Part shown: positions 45,770 through 57,994 of the stretch, piece by piece
Position numbering within the stretch: position 1 is the stretch's first letter
How the letters are laid out: the number at the start of each line of letters is the position of its first letter
Translations under genes and position numbers: made by a program
DNA from: Cocos nucifera
Lineage: Eukaryota > Streptophyta > Magnoliopsida > Arecales > Arecaceae
Assembly (NCBI GenBank): GCA_006176705.1
Contig: QRFJ01002318.1
Span: 34,462 to 98,461 of the forward strand
Reading direction: 5' to 3'
DNA length: 64,000 nt
Notes under the pieces: model-generated
The model's input: the letters and a program-made list of their open reading frames with translations, nothing else
Database searches by the model: none
Told to the model about the DNA's origin: nothing

Positions 45770-47273
45770 TATTTCTTCATTTAATTTTCTAAAATCACAT
45801 GCATAAGACTTATGACCAATATTGCCACAATAAAAATATGAGATATTTGAAGTAGAGTTTGATGAAGCTTTAATAAATAGATTTTTAAATAATTTTTATT
45901 TCTTATGAGGTTTAAATCCTAATCAGACCTTGTTAAAAATAGCTCTTTGCTCATTTAGTAGCATATTTAATTTTTCAAAACTATAAGTAAATCTTTCTAT
46001 AAATGGTTTGATTTTTGCTAGTTCATCATTCAATTTTTGATTTTTATTAGTAAGCAAATTTAGTTTTCCAAAAAATATTTTCTTTTCATGAGTAAGTTCT
46101 GAATTTAACTTTCTTAAATTTTTATTTTTTAAAGTTACTTTCCTATATTCAGCCATAAGTTCAAAAAAAGCCTCTTATAACTTATCAAAAGTGAAATCTA
46201 AGGAGTTTTCAACATTTACCTCCTTATGATGTGCTATCATGTAAAGGTTGGCTTCTTTTTGTGATTCTTCCTCAAAGCTAGAGTCCTCATTATCACTCTA
46301 AGTGGCCATCATCGCCTTCTTCTTGAGCTTTTTGGATGATTTCTTGAGAAGGGGGCAGTCCATCCTAAAGTGATCAGGTTTCTTGCACTCAAAGTAAATT
46401 GGTAGCTCCTTCTCTTTTTTCTTACTTGGTTCACCTTTAAAGGTCTTCTTCTTGAATCCTTATTTCTTCTTTCTCATAAATCTCTTAAACTTTCTTGCAA
46501 TCATGGCCAAATCTTCTTTTTCCTCCTCTTCATCGGATTCCTCACTCTCATCATCCTTGGAAGTAGTTGTCTTGAGAGCTATGATCTTTTTTTTCTTGGT
46601 TTTCTCCTCCATGTTTTACCTCATATTCAATTCATGAGTCATTAAGGACCCAAGAAGCTCTTTCAATGGTAGCTTGTTGAGGTCTTTAGCTTCTTGGATT
46701 GCGTTGATCTTTGCTTCTCAAGCTTTCAAAAGTAATCTAAGAATTTTATGAACAAGCTCACTATTAGTGTAAGATTTACCCAAGCTTTTTAGATCATTGA
46801 TAATATCGATAAATCTAGTAAATATTTTAGAAATAGACTTATTTGACTCCATCTTAAATAATTCATATCGATGGACAAGCATATTTATTTTAGACTTCTT
46901 TACTTGATTGGTACCCTCATTGGTAATCTCTAGTCTATCCTAAATCTTCTTGACTGAAGCACAAGTAGAAATTCTATTAAATTCATTAGGAATCTAATGC
47001 ACAATATAGGACATTCATGATCTTAGCATTTAATTCTATCATTTTTATATCATGCTCATTCCAATCCTCTTTTGATTTGAAAACATCATTACCCTCTATT
47101 TTGATTGTGGGAGTGTGTAGGCCTTTGATTATCACTCTCCAAAGTTGATAATCAAGTGCTTGAATGTAAATGTGCATGCATCTTTCCAATAAGCATAATT
47201 TGTTCCATTGAATAAGAGTGGACGGTTGGTCAATTGTCCTTTCGGCAAGAGATGCACTCATATGGGTTGCCAT
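45770..47273 (-). pseudogene. Copia Gag and linker with two zinc knuckles
   Basis: Starts MATHMSASLAERTIDQ, then MHIYIQALDYQLWRVIIKG and AKIMNVLYCALDS (46986-47273), the conserved Gag N-terminus of this lineage. Lower down come a zinc knuckle FECKKPDHFRMDCPLLK (46355-46396), a long coiled coil (45923-46156) and a second knuckle YFYCGNIGHKSYACDF (about 45795-45840). In both knuckles the first Cys is Tyr, each explained by one G-to-A change. Several stops are present. Confidence 0.8.
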
Positions 47274-47314
47274 TCGATCTCAACTTTTGATTGTTAAATC
47301 AAATGAAGTAAGTA

Positions 47315-47330
47315 CCAAGCTCTGATACCA
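47315..47330 (-). other. Initiator-Met primer-binding site of the copia element
   Basis: On the minus strand TGGTATCAGAGCTTGG, two bases after the LTR end; it is the classical plant copia primer site. It fixes the element's orientation. Confidence 0.9.
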
Positions 47331-47332
47331 CT

Positions 47333-48846
47333 TGTTGCTTAATAAGATAACCCAAGAGGGGGAGTAAATTAGATTTTTTAAAACTTAAAATAAGTTAGGT
47401 ACTATTTTCAAAAATAAGTGATGTGATGGTGTATGCTTTAGTTCTAAGTATGCAGAAATGCAGAAATATAAATGCAATGAAATGAAGTAAACAAGGCAAT
47501 TATAAATACTAAAAAATTTACAGTGGTTTGGTGCCCTTTACACTTATGTCCACTCCCCAAGATCCACTTAAAAATTTTACTATAATCTCTCTAAGATTAC
47601 AGTTGGATAGTTTTTCAAGGCTCACTATCCAAAATCTAATTGATTTTTATATCAGCTCACCAATTACAACCAATATCTAAGCCAATCCTTGGCTTGCAAT
47701 TCAATTTTCAGGCTTGGATAAGCCTTTCTCTTAGCTTCAAAATTCTATTGAAGTTAAGTTACAAAAAAGAGAAAAGTTGAACAACAAAATAAACAAAAAG
47801 CTTCTTTGATGAGCAAATAAATTGATGAAGCTTTTTAGAATCTTCTTGGAGGGAGGATTTTGAACTGTTTGAGCTTGTCTTCTTGCAAAATAGAATCACT
47901 TGATTTGATGTTCTTGGAGTTGGGAGTAGAATGCTCTCTTTTCAGAGTTTTTTTGACTCTTTCTCCTAACTTTTTTATTCCTTTCAATGATTAAATAGTT
48001 ATGTCACTTTCTTTAGGTGTTTTGTAGGTAATTTTTCACGTTTGGAAGGCTGGAGAATCCTATTTGACCATTAGAGAAGCAAAAATGATCGTTTGAACCA
48101 AATCTGCATAGTTCTAGATAGTCTGTAGAAACTAATCGTTGGAGCTTGAGTCGAACCTTCGAGTTGACTTGAGCCTCAGCTCGAGGTCATTTGCTCTGCT
48201 CATGTTTTTCAGCTTGAGAGTTTCTGTATGAAGATCAGTCTTTCTGTATTTTACTGAGACTTCAGCTTGTAGACCTTGAGTCGACTCGAGCCTCTTCTCG
48301 AGACTGTGCCAAACTTTACTTCAAAATTATCATCTTCTGTATTTCTCCTGAGATTTCGACCTAAGAATCTTGAGTCGACTCGAGCCTCTGCTCGAGACCT
48401 TGCTCTGAAATCATCATTCTCTAAATTTTCACTAAGACTTCGACTCGAAAATCTTAAGTCGACTCGAGTTCTCGAGTTGACTTGAGCCTCCACTCGAGAC
48501 TATTCCTTCTGAAACTTCTGCATGCCAGTCTGCGTATCAGCTCGAGCTGAACAACGAGTTAAACCATGAGTCGACTCGTGGGCTTCTTATGCTGAAAAAT
48601 TTTAATTTGCCCAAAGTTTTTTCTCTTAAATTCTAGTTTTAGAATATCTTTTTCAAGCCTTGTTTCAGATATGATTTATGCTCCAAATGCCTCTAACTCT
48701 TCTCTATCAATTTTCAAATGCACTTATATAAATGTTTTATTTGATACTCTAAAATATATCCTAAAAGATGATCTCATCAACTTCATTAGTTCAAATATAT
48801 ATTCAAATATTTTGTTACTCATCAAAATCAATCCTTGGGGTCAACA
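47333..48846 (-). repeat. 5' LTR of the copia element (1514 bp)
   Basis: On the minus strand TGTTGACCCCAAGG to CTTATTAAGCAACA. It is colinear with 32177-33667 and carries the same CTCGAGTCGACTCGAG-type internal repeats (48260-48500). The right flank GCTTT is the target duplication. Confidence 0.9.
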
Positions 48847-48851
48847 GCTTT

Positions 48852-49860
48852 GGAAAAGAATAAACTATAAAATATTTGCTAGGTGTCATCTAATAAGAAT
48901 CTATCTAATTTCAGGCTTAACAGATGTTGTTCATATGAATTTCTAACCTTTTGTTTAATATCCTCGAGTTGCTCACTCATTTCCTAAAAATTTATTTTAA
49001 AAGCACAACCTAACAGCCTCTTAGTTAAGACCTGCTTCTAAAAATTTCTGCAAACCAAGATGTCTCACTTTCAGGTTGAGTCATCTCGACACAATCGAGA
49101 CTTCTCAATTTTGAATCGAGATGCCTCGCTCTCAGAAAAATGAAAACTCATTTCTATCATCCGAAACTCGAGTAATCTCAAGTTTAGAATATTTCTTTTT
49201 TTAAGTTAATATTCTCATTTATTTTACTCTTCATTAACTTTAAAATATAAATATAAATAAAAATAAAAAATATCCTCTTATTTGATATCAATAAAATTAT
49301 CAAAAAAAATTAAAATTCTTAAGAATAAGATACCAAAATTTGGATTCTAGCTTAAATTTTCTTAAATCTAATACTTTTAAAACCTTCTTGCTTCAGAATA
49401 AATAGGTTAAAAGATCTCTACAATTCGTTAAAAATTATTTTGTAACTAACCAACACCTAAGAATCAAATATTGTTAATTTTTATTTCAAAAAAATATATA
49501 TTTTGTATAGCTTTCCAAACAAATGCTAGCTTTCAGATTTAGAAAATTTTCAGAACTCGCGATGATAAATAGTCATAATTTATGTTCAAATAGCTTAAAT
49601 ATATCAAAAATAAATTACTATGCCTTAACATACATGAATGCTAATCTTTTAATTCTCTATCTCACTGATTCGAGATGTTACCATTGGCACCGAATGAACC
49701 ACATGCCATGGTGGGGCAAGCTCTTAGGAGAGCAATGTCAACTAGCTAAGATAATAGTTGATGGCTTTTTGAAGTTAAAAGAGATGACAAAATTATCATC
49801 ACTAATAATTCTTTTAACTGACAGCTTTAATAACGAAATCTTAGTCGTGTCTAATAGTTA
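48852..49860. other. Right flank of the copia element, possibly the rest of an older LTR
   Basis: Degenerate phrases such as TCGAGATGCCTCGCTCTCAG recur near 49050-49140. If the sequence starting at 32008 is an LTR, this would be its remainder, perhaps ending near 49678. No gene; the 49523-49864 frame has no known motif. Confidence 0.35.
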
Positions 49861-50164
49861 TTAGTGATAACAGTGCAGACCGTCATACCATCGCTATAGC
49901 TATTAGCGATAGTATTAGCAACAAAAATTAGTCATCGCTAATACTAAATAATTTTATTTTTTTAATTAAATTTTATTATTATTAACGATGGTAGATAATT
50001 ATTAGAGATGATATTTTACTGTCACTAATAAAAAATAATTTAAATTTTATTTTAAATTTATTAGCGATGGCTTTAGCCATCGCTAATGGTCAGACTGCAT
50101 TGCTAATATGGTATTACCGATGGCAAAAATGTCGTCTCTAAATATCATCTCTAATTTTAACTTT
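49861..50164. repeat. Subterminal-type repeats left of foldback copy C
   Basis: Units ATTAGCGATGG and CCATCGCTAAT in both orientations, about every 25-50 bp. The TTAGCGAT phrase also occurs near 28430. This looks like the end of a further CACTA-type element whose terminus is lost. Confidence 0.55.
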
Positions 50165-51132
50165 TTTTATTTTTTTCTAAAGATGATATAATTTTAAAAT
50201 TTAAAGTCTATTTTTATTATTTATTATTTAAATAATTATCATTAGAGTATCATTATAAAAAATTATCTCGATCCAATAGACCTAGCTATATCAATCAATA
50301 AAATTTAATTTTGATGGCTATGAACAACCATATGATGCTATGATAGATAGAGACCATTGATAAATTCAAAAACTTATAACGATGATCTCAGTGGTATTTA
50401 TAATGTACTATAAAAATTTTACTTCAATTGGATATCATTATCATGATCAATTTAGCATGAAATAATTTAAACTGTTAAATAAAAAATGAGTGATCAAAAG
50501 GCCAAATAGCATCCAATTATAAGATGATATTTTAAATAAATAATCTTTACTACTACTTTGATCGTTTGTATGATGATGATCATAAAATTCAAACCATATA
50601 TATATATGAACGATCCAAAACTATATATCTTTTGATACTCAATCTTAAAGTTCTTAAGTAATTATACTTATGCTTTTGTAAGATATGCTCAACATAGATG
50701 GTTCATATTTTTATGATTTAAAATTTATGATCACCACTATATAAATAATTAAAATAATAGTAAAAATTATTTATCTAAAAAATTATCTTAATCAGATGCT
50801 GTTTGATCTTTTGATCATTCATTTTTCATTTAATGACTGAAATCATCTCATGCTAAATTGACCATGATAATAATATCGGATTGAAGTAAAATATTAATAG
50901 TATGCTACAAATATCATCAAGATCATTATTGTAAGTTTTGGATCCATCGGTGGTCTCTATCTATCATATCATTATGTGATTATTTGTGATCATCAAAATT
51001 AAATTTTATTGATTGATATGGTTAGAGTTATCAAATCGAGGCAGTTTTTTTATAATGATACTCTAACAATAATTATTTAGATAATGAACGGTAAAGATGG
51101 GCTTTAAATTTAAAAATTATACTATATTCAGA
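50165..51132. repeat. Foldback family copy C, palindrome of about 970 bp
   Basis: Complete arms with all family landmarks (TTTAAAGTCTATTTTTATTA, GATCAAAAGGCCAAATAG and their inverses). The loop (50600-50700) contains TTAAGTAATTATACTTATGC, the inverse of the copy B loop, so this copy lies in opposite orientation. It ends at TTCAGAGAAAA directly against a copia RNase H fragment. Confidence 0.8.
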
Positions 51133-51432
51133 GAAAAATCTAAGCTATTGAGAATTTATTATGATAATTCTGCTGTAGTTTGTTTTTCTAACAGCAGTAA
51201 AATGACTAATACAAATAAGCACATTAATGTTAAGTATTTTACTTTAAATAAGAGAATTAGTAGTCATCAAGTATTTATTGATTTAATTGGTACTGCTTAT
51301 ATGATAGCTGATCCTTTGACGAAAAGTTTAGTGTTCAAAATTCTCAAAAAACATGTGAAAGTTATCGGCATTTATTATTTAGGATATTTAATTTGTAATA
51401 GATGCTTATTTTTTTATCTCTTGATAGTTTGA
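51133..51432 (+). pseudogene. Ty1/copia RNase H C-terminal fragment
   Basis: LLRIYYDNSAVVCFSNSSKM, NKHINVKYFTLNKRIS, DLIGTAYMIADPLTKSLVF and LKKHVKVIG fit the family pattern L.IyCDNsAAV.fs......kHIdiKyf....r...IgT..MiADPLTKgL. This part is free of stops, but the N-terminal half is missing. The open frame begins earlier (51097) only because the foldback arm happens to be open there. It is a different copia from the one at 32177. Confidence 0.8.
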
Positions 51433-51515
51433 TGACTGTTATTACTTCTATTTAATTATTATTTATATATATTGTAGTTGATTTTTGTCAAAATTAAAGT
51501 AACCAGAAGTGTCAT

Positions 51516-52085
51516 CACTACTACAAAAAATGACTACGACAGCAGTTCGTAACCACTATCATAGCCCAAAAAACCACTACCATAGGCTATGATCGTGGTT
51601 TTCTAACTGCTACCACTGCGGTCATCGTCGTAGCTCTATGATAGCATTATTGTAGCGATTGTTTAAACCGCTATCATAAATAGCCTATTGCAACAATTTA
51701 TAAATCGCTGCAATAAATCGATCTATGGCAGTGGTTACGTAACCGTTGCTATGGCCATGGTTTTCTAACTGCTACCACTGCGGTCATCGTTGTAGCTCTA
51801 TGACAGCGTTGTTGTAGCAGTTGTTTGAACCGCTACCATAAATAGCCTATTGCAATGATTTATAAATCGCTATAATAGATCGACCTATGGCAGTGGTTAC
51901 ATAATTGCTGTCATAGGATTTTCTATGGCAGTGGTTACATAACCACTGCTATAGATAATCTATAGCAGTAATTTTTTAACTGCTGCTATACGTCTAATGC
52001 AGCGGTTGGCACCGTTAGCACCACGGACCTATGGCAGCGGTTGGCACGGATATAACAATGGTTATAAAATTGCTGTCGTAGATCT
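51516..52085. repeat. Left terminal and subterminal repeats of the CACTA element
   Basis: Units of the type CTATGGCAGTGGTTACGTAA and inverse TTACGTAACCACTGCCATAG every 30-60 bp. Some blocks are duplicated at larger scale (51560-51720 against 51750-51890). Confidence 0.85.
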
Positions 52086-52730
52086 TTTTATAATTAAAAA
52101 AATTAAAATTTTTATTTTTTTATATATTTTATCTAAAAAATATAGATATATAACATAAAAAAATATAATAAACATAAAAATTATTCTAAAATACTAAAAT
52201 TTTATTATCGAATAAAATTTATTATAATATTTTTTTAAAAAAATAAAATACATCAAAAGTTTTCTAAATCTACATCACCAGAGCTGAAGTTGGAGCCAGA
52301 GCCGGAGCTGGAGTTAGAATGCGGGCCAACATATTTTTGAAGCCCGTTTCGGTGCCATCGTGACCTACAATGTTAATAAACATTAATTAATATAACATGT
52401 TGAACAATAATATTAGTATAGCATCAACAAATAATCTCTAATATTTATACCAGATGGGGGTTCTCTTAGTGGTCGGTACGGCACGGCCTACCGGCATGGC
52501 ACGGTCTACCGGCATGGCACACATTTTTCTTAAGCTTCCAAAGATCAGAAGAAAGAGAGCTTTTTGACCAAAATAAGAAAGAAATAAAAAAAATTAAATA
52601 AAAATTAATAATTAGACTCTAATAATTTATACCAGAATATTGAAGTCATCGTCTAGTGGCATCTACAATATGGACATCACCATCGCTCCTAACAAATATG
52701 TCTGGGACCTTCAACAGTACCAGGTAAGTT
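52086..52730. other. 3' region of the CACTA transposase gene
   Basis: AT-rich, with a short GC-richer part around 52265-52330 (GAGCTGAAGTTGGAGCCAGA) and 52460-52520 (CTACCGGCATGGCACGG, repeated). The C-terminal exon of the transposase may lie here, but I recognise no motif. Confidence 0.35.
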
Positions 52731-55700
52731 TTATCCTAGAGGAGTGCTTTGCATACATGGTCCAACATCGTTATCAACTTTAGTATCATCAAAAATATGT
52801 CTAGGCACCATCCTCACAACAACATTCCATTGAGACTCTAAGGAATCACTAACGTAGAAGACTTGACTAGCTTGGGAGGCAAGTATACACGATTCTTCAG
52901 TGCGGAGATGGCGTTGCATGTTAACGAGAGTAAAACCACACTCATCAGTCTTCATCTCAAATTGTGATAAGGTATCAAACCAATCGTACTTCATCAACGT
53001 GATCCTCTCTTTAGAATAATAGTCCAAGATGACTATCTTCTCCATCATGCCATAATAGTTCAAATCCATCCATACGAGGCTGTAAATTCCTCGAGCTAGC
53101 ATAACACCCAGTGGTGGTGCTTAACATGACACCACTATTTTGTGTTGTCATATTTATGAATCTGCTATGAAAATTAAATCTGTAGCCATTAATGATGAGC
53201 TGTTTATACTCACGTATGGTATGATTAGGATCCATTGAAAGAGCATGCACTTTAGGGCTCACATCACTGAGCAGCAATCTCCACACCTAATTAAGAAGAT
53301 GACACCTAATTAGTAAACATATTCCAATAAGTTGTATCAGATAAGAATATATAATCACTTACATGATCTTTGAACTATTTAGAAAATTCGTTGCTATGCA
53401 TTTTCTCTTTATCCCGCATACTTAGAGTACCATATTTTACTCTTATGACCTCCTTATGTTTGCTGCATGCATAAAGAATAAATTTAGATATAATTAGATT
53501 TTTTTATAATTATTATGAAATAAATAATGCTGAATGACTCACCTTATGTACGGCTCAATGACATCATAGTTGAAGTGCATGTAGCGGTGTGCTTATCCCT
53601 TTCCTTAATGCTCAAATTAGTAAGACAGTATGAAGTGAAAAGTCCATTTGGCTGTAGAATGGACTCAAATGCAGGCTCAATTGGCTCATACTAATCATTC
53701 TGATTTTTTATTGACCGATTACGACGTGTCTCAAGCTTGTTTAAGTATATGGTATAAAAATTCCATACACTCTTGACCTAAATAACCTTCTACTATAGAT
53801 TCCTCTGGGCAATACATATTTCTTACATAAGATTTTAGAGTTTGAATATTTCTCTCAGTAGAATACATCCATCGGTAGAACACTGGGCCTCCAAGTGCAA
53901 CTTTTTTCATAAAGTGCATGATGAGATGCATCATAATCATAAAAAATGATGGTGGAAATATCTTCTCTAGATTACATAATATAGTCACCATCCTTGCCTT
54001 CATTTCCTTCACATTTTTCTTAAGCAACCTCTTTGCACAAATATCTCTATAAAAATTGCAGAGACGAATAACCACCATTCTAACATTTTTTGGCAATATG
54101 CGGTGAATAGCTATTGGGATCAATTCCTGCATTAGTACATAATAATCATGAGTCTTCAATCCCCCAAGTTTGACATCCTTACTATTCACACATTTTGATA
54201 TGTTGCTTGAGTATTCATCTGGGATTTTTATGTTCTCCAATACACGAAGAAATATGGATCGTTCGGAGGCATTCATAACATAGCATGTATAAGGAAGCCT
54301 CCACTGTTCTCCCCTTGTCGGCTCTGGATGGAATGACCTTCTAATACCCCATTCTTTCAAGTCAAGTTGGAAATTCAAATCATCCTTGATCTTATCTTTG
54401 ATATTCAAGATTGTTGCCAAAAGAAGCTCTCACACATTCTTTTCAATATGCATTACATCTAAGCAGTGGCACAATAAGTTTGTCTCCCAATATGGCAAGT
54501 CAAAGAAGATGCACTTTTTTCTCCAATTAAAGTGTGTCATCTTTCTTTGATCGATGCTTTCTTTTTTTATCATCAATCGGATCATCTTTCCTAAATTCAA
54601 CACTGAGACTATCCAACTCTCTAAGTACTTCACTTTCAGATATCCAGCCAGGCGCCTCACCTTCTTCAATAGTGCCATCGAAGGAGTGTGCATCCCTTCT
54701 ATATGGATGGTTTCGATGGAGGAAACATCGATGCCCCATATAGCTAAAGCTCCTTCGATGCGTCAACCTTCTAGATCGGGTGTTTTTTTCACAGATCGGG
54801 CATGCTAGCTCACCTTTGATGCTCCAACCCGACATTAGGGCATAGGCTGGAAAGTCATTTATTGTCCACAAAAGCATTGCGCGCATGGAGAATGATTTAT
54901 TCAGCAAAGCATCAAAAGTTGGAACATCTTGAATGCTCCATAACTGTTTCAGCTTGGCAATAAGAGGCTGCAAATAAACATCAATATCATTACCTACCTC
55001 CATCGGTCCATGGATAAGTACTGTCATGAAAGCAAAGAATTTTTTCATACACATCCATGGTGGGAGGTTGTAAACATGAATAAATACTGACCATACACTA
55101 TGGACAGTATTCATATGCTTGAATAGGTTGAAACCATCGCACGATAAGCCCAATCTCACATTACGTATCTCTTATGCGAAGACATGATGTAATTCATTAA
55201 ACTTCTGCCATGCCTCTCCATCGACTGGATGCCTCAATGCATCATCTTTTGTTCAATCTTCTTCATACCATCTCATGTCCTTCGATGTTTTTACCGATAT
55301 AAATAACTTTTGTATAGTCTCGAAATCAAAAAAAAGTATCACATCAATTTTTGAGGTACACAAGTCAATGTGTCATTTTTATTCTGTTTCCATCTTGATA
55401 CACCGCACCTCGTGCACTCATTATGATTGACATTCTCCTCCCAATAGAGCATACAATCATTAGGACATGCATGTATCTTGGTATAAGTAAAGCTCAGCTA
55501 TTTAATAATCTTCGATACCTCATAATTATTCTTTGAAATTCATACATCATTCAGAAGAATGTCCTCCAAAAGCTATAGTATGTAGTTCACTCCATTATTA
55601 CTAAATCCGTTGGAGCATTTTGCATGATACAATCAAATTAAGAACTCAAGCTTCGCCATCTTTTCATATTCAGAATATAATGAAATATTAGCATCCTCCA

Positions 55701-56091
55701 TCAATTTGCGGACCTTCTCCACATCCTCACTGTTTGTCATTCGATCAATCACAGAATCAGACATGGACGTAGATGCACCATCATTATGGCCAACAAATAG
55801 AAAAATATCACTGAACCATTTGTTTCACTCCTCCTTCAGGTTGATCGCCTCCTTTGTGCCTACGCTCACCATGTTGGTCCCAACAAATTTTATAACCGAC
55901 TTTAAAGCATAAATAGTGAGATGATCATTGACATCTTGACGAGGTAGCCATGGCCCATCCATATACTTTTTATAAGGATATTAGATCAGTCCATGGTCTC
56001 CAAATTTCTCTATAGCATAATCAATAAATTTTTAAAGTCCAGCCTCATATTCTGACAAGAGCCTACTAAACTTCATCCATCCCTTATCCAT
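52731..56091 (-). pseudogene. TNP2-type CACTA transposase, frameshifted
   Basis: Begins MDKGWMKFSRLLSEYEAGL (56091 down), the Transpos_assoc domain (PF13963). Next comes a CxxC region (ECTRCGVSRWKQNKND, near 55420). The Transposase_21 core (PF02992) follows: VRLGLSCDGFNLFKHMNTVH, YNLPPWMCMKKFFAFM, GNDIDVYLQPLIAKLKQLW, LLWTINDFPAYALMSGWSIK and CPICEKNTRSRRL (54527-55159), with frameshifts into 54430-54693. Then DUF4218 (53731-54420: LGGLKTHDYYVLMQELIPIA, EKIFPPSFFMIMMHL, YRWMYSTERNIQTLK, PEESIVEGY) and DUF4216 (52731-53286). The domain order is canonical. Stops in the N-terminal third and frameshifts between domains make it inactive; the core is surprisingly well preserved. The protein would cut the element's ends. 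Confidence 0.85.
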
Positions 56092-57099
56092 TTTAAAAAT
56101 AATGATACTGCAAGTAAATCATGTATGGAATTCAGATTAAATATTATTTTTAAATATACAATAAATGCACCCTATCATCAACTAATAGGTAAAGATAGGT
56201 CCTATCCCATTCAAAAATTGCATTAATTCTATAGGTTTATTACAGTAATCAAATGATATGCAACAGAGATCGAATGAAATTTTGGCAGTATTTTTTCTTA
56301 GTTCTCCCATGTAGGAAGAACAAAAAAAAAATACTGTCCAAAATTTTATTCAAAATTTTTAGCATACCGTTTGATTACTGTAATTATCTATAGAATTATC
56401 CATAATTTCTAAACTATCCACATTAGACAATCAATTGATCATTGTACATAATTCTCTAATCCATATAATTACATATAATTATACAAATGCTGGAGATTAT
56501 GTACACTAATTAATTGATGGGTCTATCATTATGCAATGTAATAAACAAAAGCAACAAGATATAAACATTCAGAAAATGCTATGCAATAAATTCTACAACA
56601 TGAATTACATTCATAAATAATTAATAATGGCAGCGAGGTCGGATCCCTCTCTTCCTCTCTTAAGTACAGATCCATTGGGTATTTGGATTCAGATTCGATA
56701 TCAGTAATTAAAATTGGATCCGGATCTGAATATCTAGGTTTCAATTCAAATCTAATACATTGATAGATCTAGTCCACAACCGTCGACATGACTTGGCCCA
56801 AAAACTATGGCATACAGATAATTATAATATTTATAATAAATATTTATAATATTTATTATAAATATTCTATAAATTATTATAAATATATATGATTAATAAA
56901 AATACTATAAAATTAAAAAAAAATTATACCGTATGGCTATAGAGAGCGGGTCACACCGAAAGCTCCAAGGGGTCGCCAACGACGAGGCTAGAGGAAGGAC
57001 AACCGGCACTAAGGAACCTACGAAACAAAGCAAAGATAATGAGATAGAGAAGGAGAGAAAAGAGAAAAAAATGAGAGAGTAGGGATGGCCAGGGGATGG
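56092..57099. other. Promoter-side spacer of the transposase gene
   Basis: AT-rich, upstream of the transposase start on the minus strand. An inverted pair of TTTTGGACAGTATTTTTTTT-like phrases near 56270-56350 could form a hairpin. No coding signal. Confidence 0.4.
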
Positions 57100-57725
57100 G
57101 GGGCCAGGGGAGTGGGGCACAATAATGAGGAAGGCTAAAGGAGGCTTCACACGTCGGTCGGGGGAGAGTCAGAATGATGGGTGGGGTAGGGGGTGGGTTC
57201 ACAGAGGGGCCGAAGGAGGGTGGAGGGGCTCGCTGGAAGGAGGGTTTTGGTTTCACATCGGAGTTAGTAGGAGGATAAAGTTGTGGGGCGAGGGGTTTCA
57301 TGGGGGGGCCGGCGAAGGGTCGCAGGGTGGATGGGGGTTCACCGAAGGGAGGTTCACTGGAGACCGAGGGAGGGTCAGATGGGGGCGAGGTGGTGGGGTT
57401 CGCGGGGGCCGAGCGAGGGTGGAGGGGGTTCGCCGGAGGAGGGTTCACGGTGGGGCTGAGGGTAGGGTCGGATGGGGGTTTGTCGGAGGGCGAATTCGCT
57501 GGGGGTCGAGGGAGGGTCGGATGGAGGGTGGGGGGGTGGGTGGGCGGGTGGGGGTGGTGGGGAGGGCTGTCGGCGGTATGGGGGCCGGAGAGATGAGGGA
57601 AGGAAGGGAGGCATCGAGCGAGGGGAAGGAGGGTCGACGCCAGCCAGTGGGAGGAGGAGCAACGCCGATCGGGGAGGAGGGGCGACAGCCGATCGGGAGG
57701 GAAGGAGCCTTACGACGATAAAGAG
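57100..57725. repeat. G-rich minisatellite-like block in the CACTA element
   Basis: Degenerate repeats of roughly 40-60 bp around GAGGGTCGGATGGGGGTTCG and GGTTCGCCGGAGG. Long Gly/Arg-rich plus frames (57125-57721) and Pro-rich minus frames (56951-57448, 57375-57800) cross it and are composition artefacts. It lies upstream of the transposase start, as the similar block does in the CACTA element at 24758. Confidence 0.6.
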
Positions 57726-57789
57726 GAGAGAGAGAGCGAGAGAGATTGAGCGCGCAAGGGAGAAAAAGAGAAAATTTAAAATTTTTAAT

Positions 57790-57994
57790 CTAAAAAACAT
57801 TTATGGCAGCGATTATTCGAACTGCCTGCATTAGAATCTATGGAGTGGTTAATTGAACCACTACCATAGATCTACGGCAGTGGTTATCCAAAACCGCTAC
57901 CATACATCTACAACAACCGTTATAGAATCACTGCTATAGATCTATAGCATCGGTTTTTGATAACCACTACCATAGATGGAAAATAATTTTTTTC
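57790..57994. repeat. Right subterminal repeats of the CACTA element, inner part
   Basis: GCAGTGGTTATCCAAAACCG-type units and inverses, the same family as 51516-52085. They are separated from the outer part by foldback copy D. Confidence 0.8.

Larger units (their letters stand above)
32177..48846 (-). mobile_element. Long Ty1/copia retrotransposon with extra 3' ORF, nested insertions
   Basis: Bounded by two LTRs and a perfect target duplication GCTTT (32172-32176 and 48847-48851). The minus-strand order is: 5' LTR, initiator-Met primer site, gag, protease, integrase, reverse transcriptase, RNase H, extra ORF, polypurine tract, 3' LTR. Without the two later insertions the element would be about 10.6 kb with LTRs of about 1.5 kb. 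This size and the extra ORF fit the SIRE/Maximus lineage. Frameshifts and stops in every domain show it is dead. Confidence 0.9.

Noticed and set aside
49670..49680. Possible right end (GATGTTAC) of the LTR that starts at 32008
   Set aside because: No target duplication and no second LTR copy; kept only as a weak possibility.
49523..49864. 113-residue plus frame
   Set aside because: No motif, AT-rich, ends in subterminal-type repeats; likely chance.
56951..57834. Long Gly/Arg-rich plus frames and Pro-rich minus frames
   Set aside because: G-rich minisatellite composition inside the CACTA element; frames overlap on both strands.
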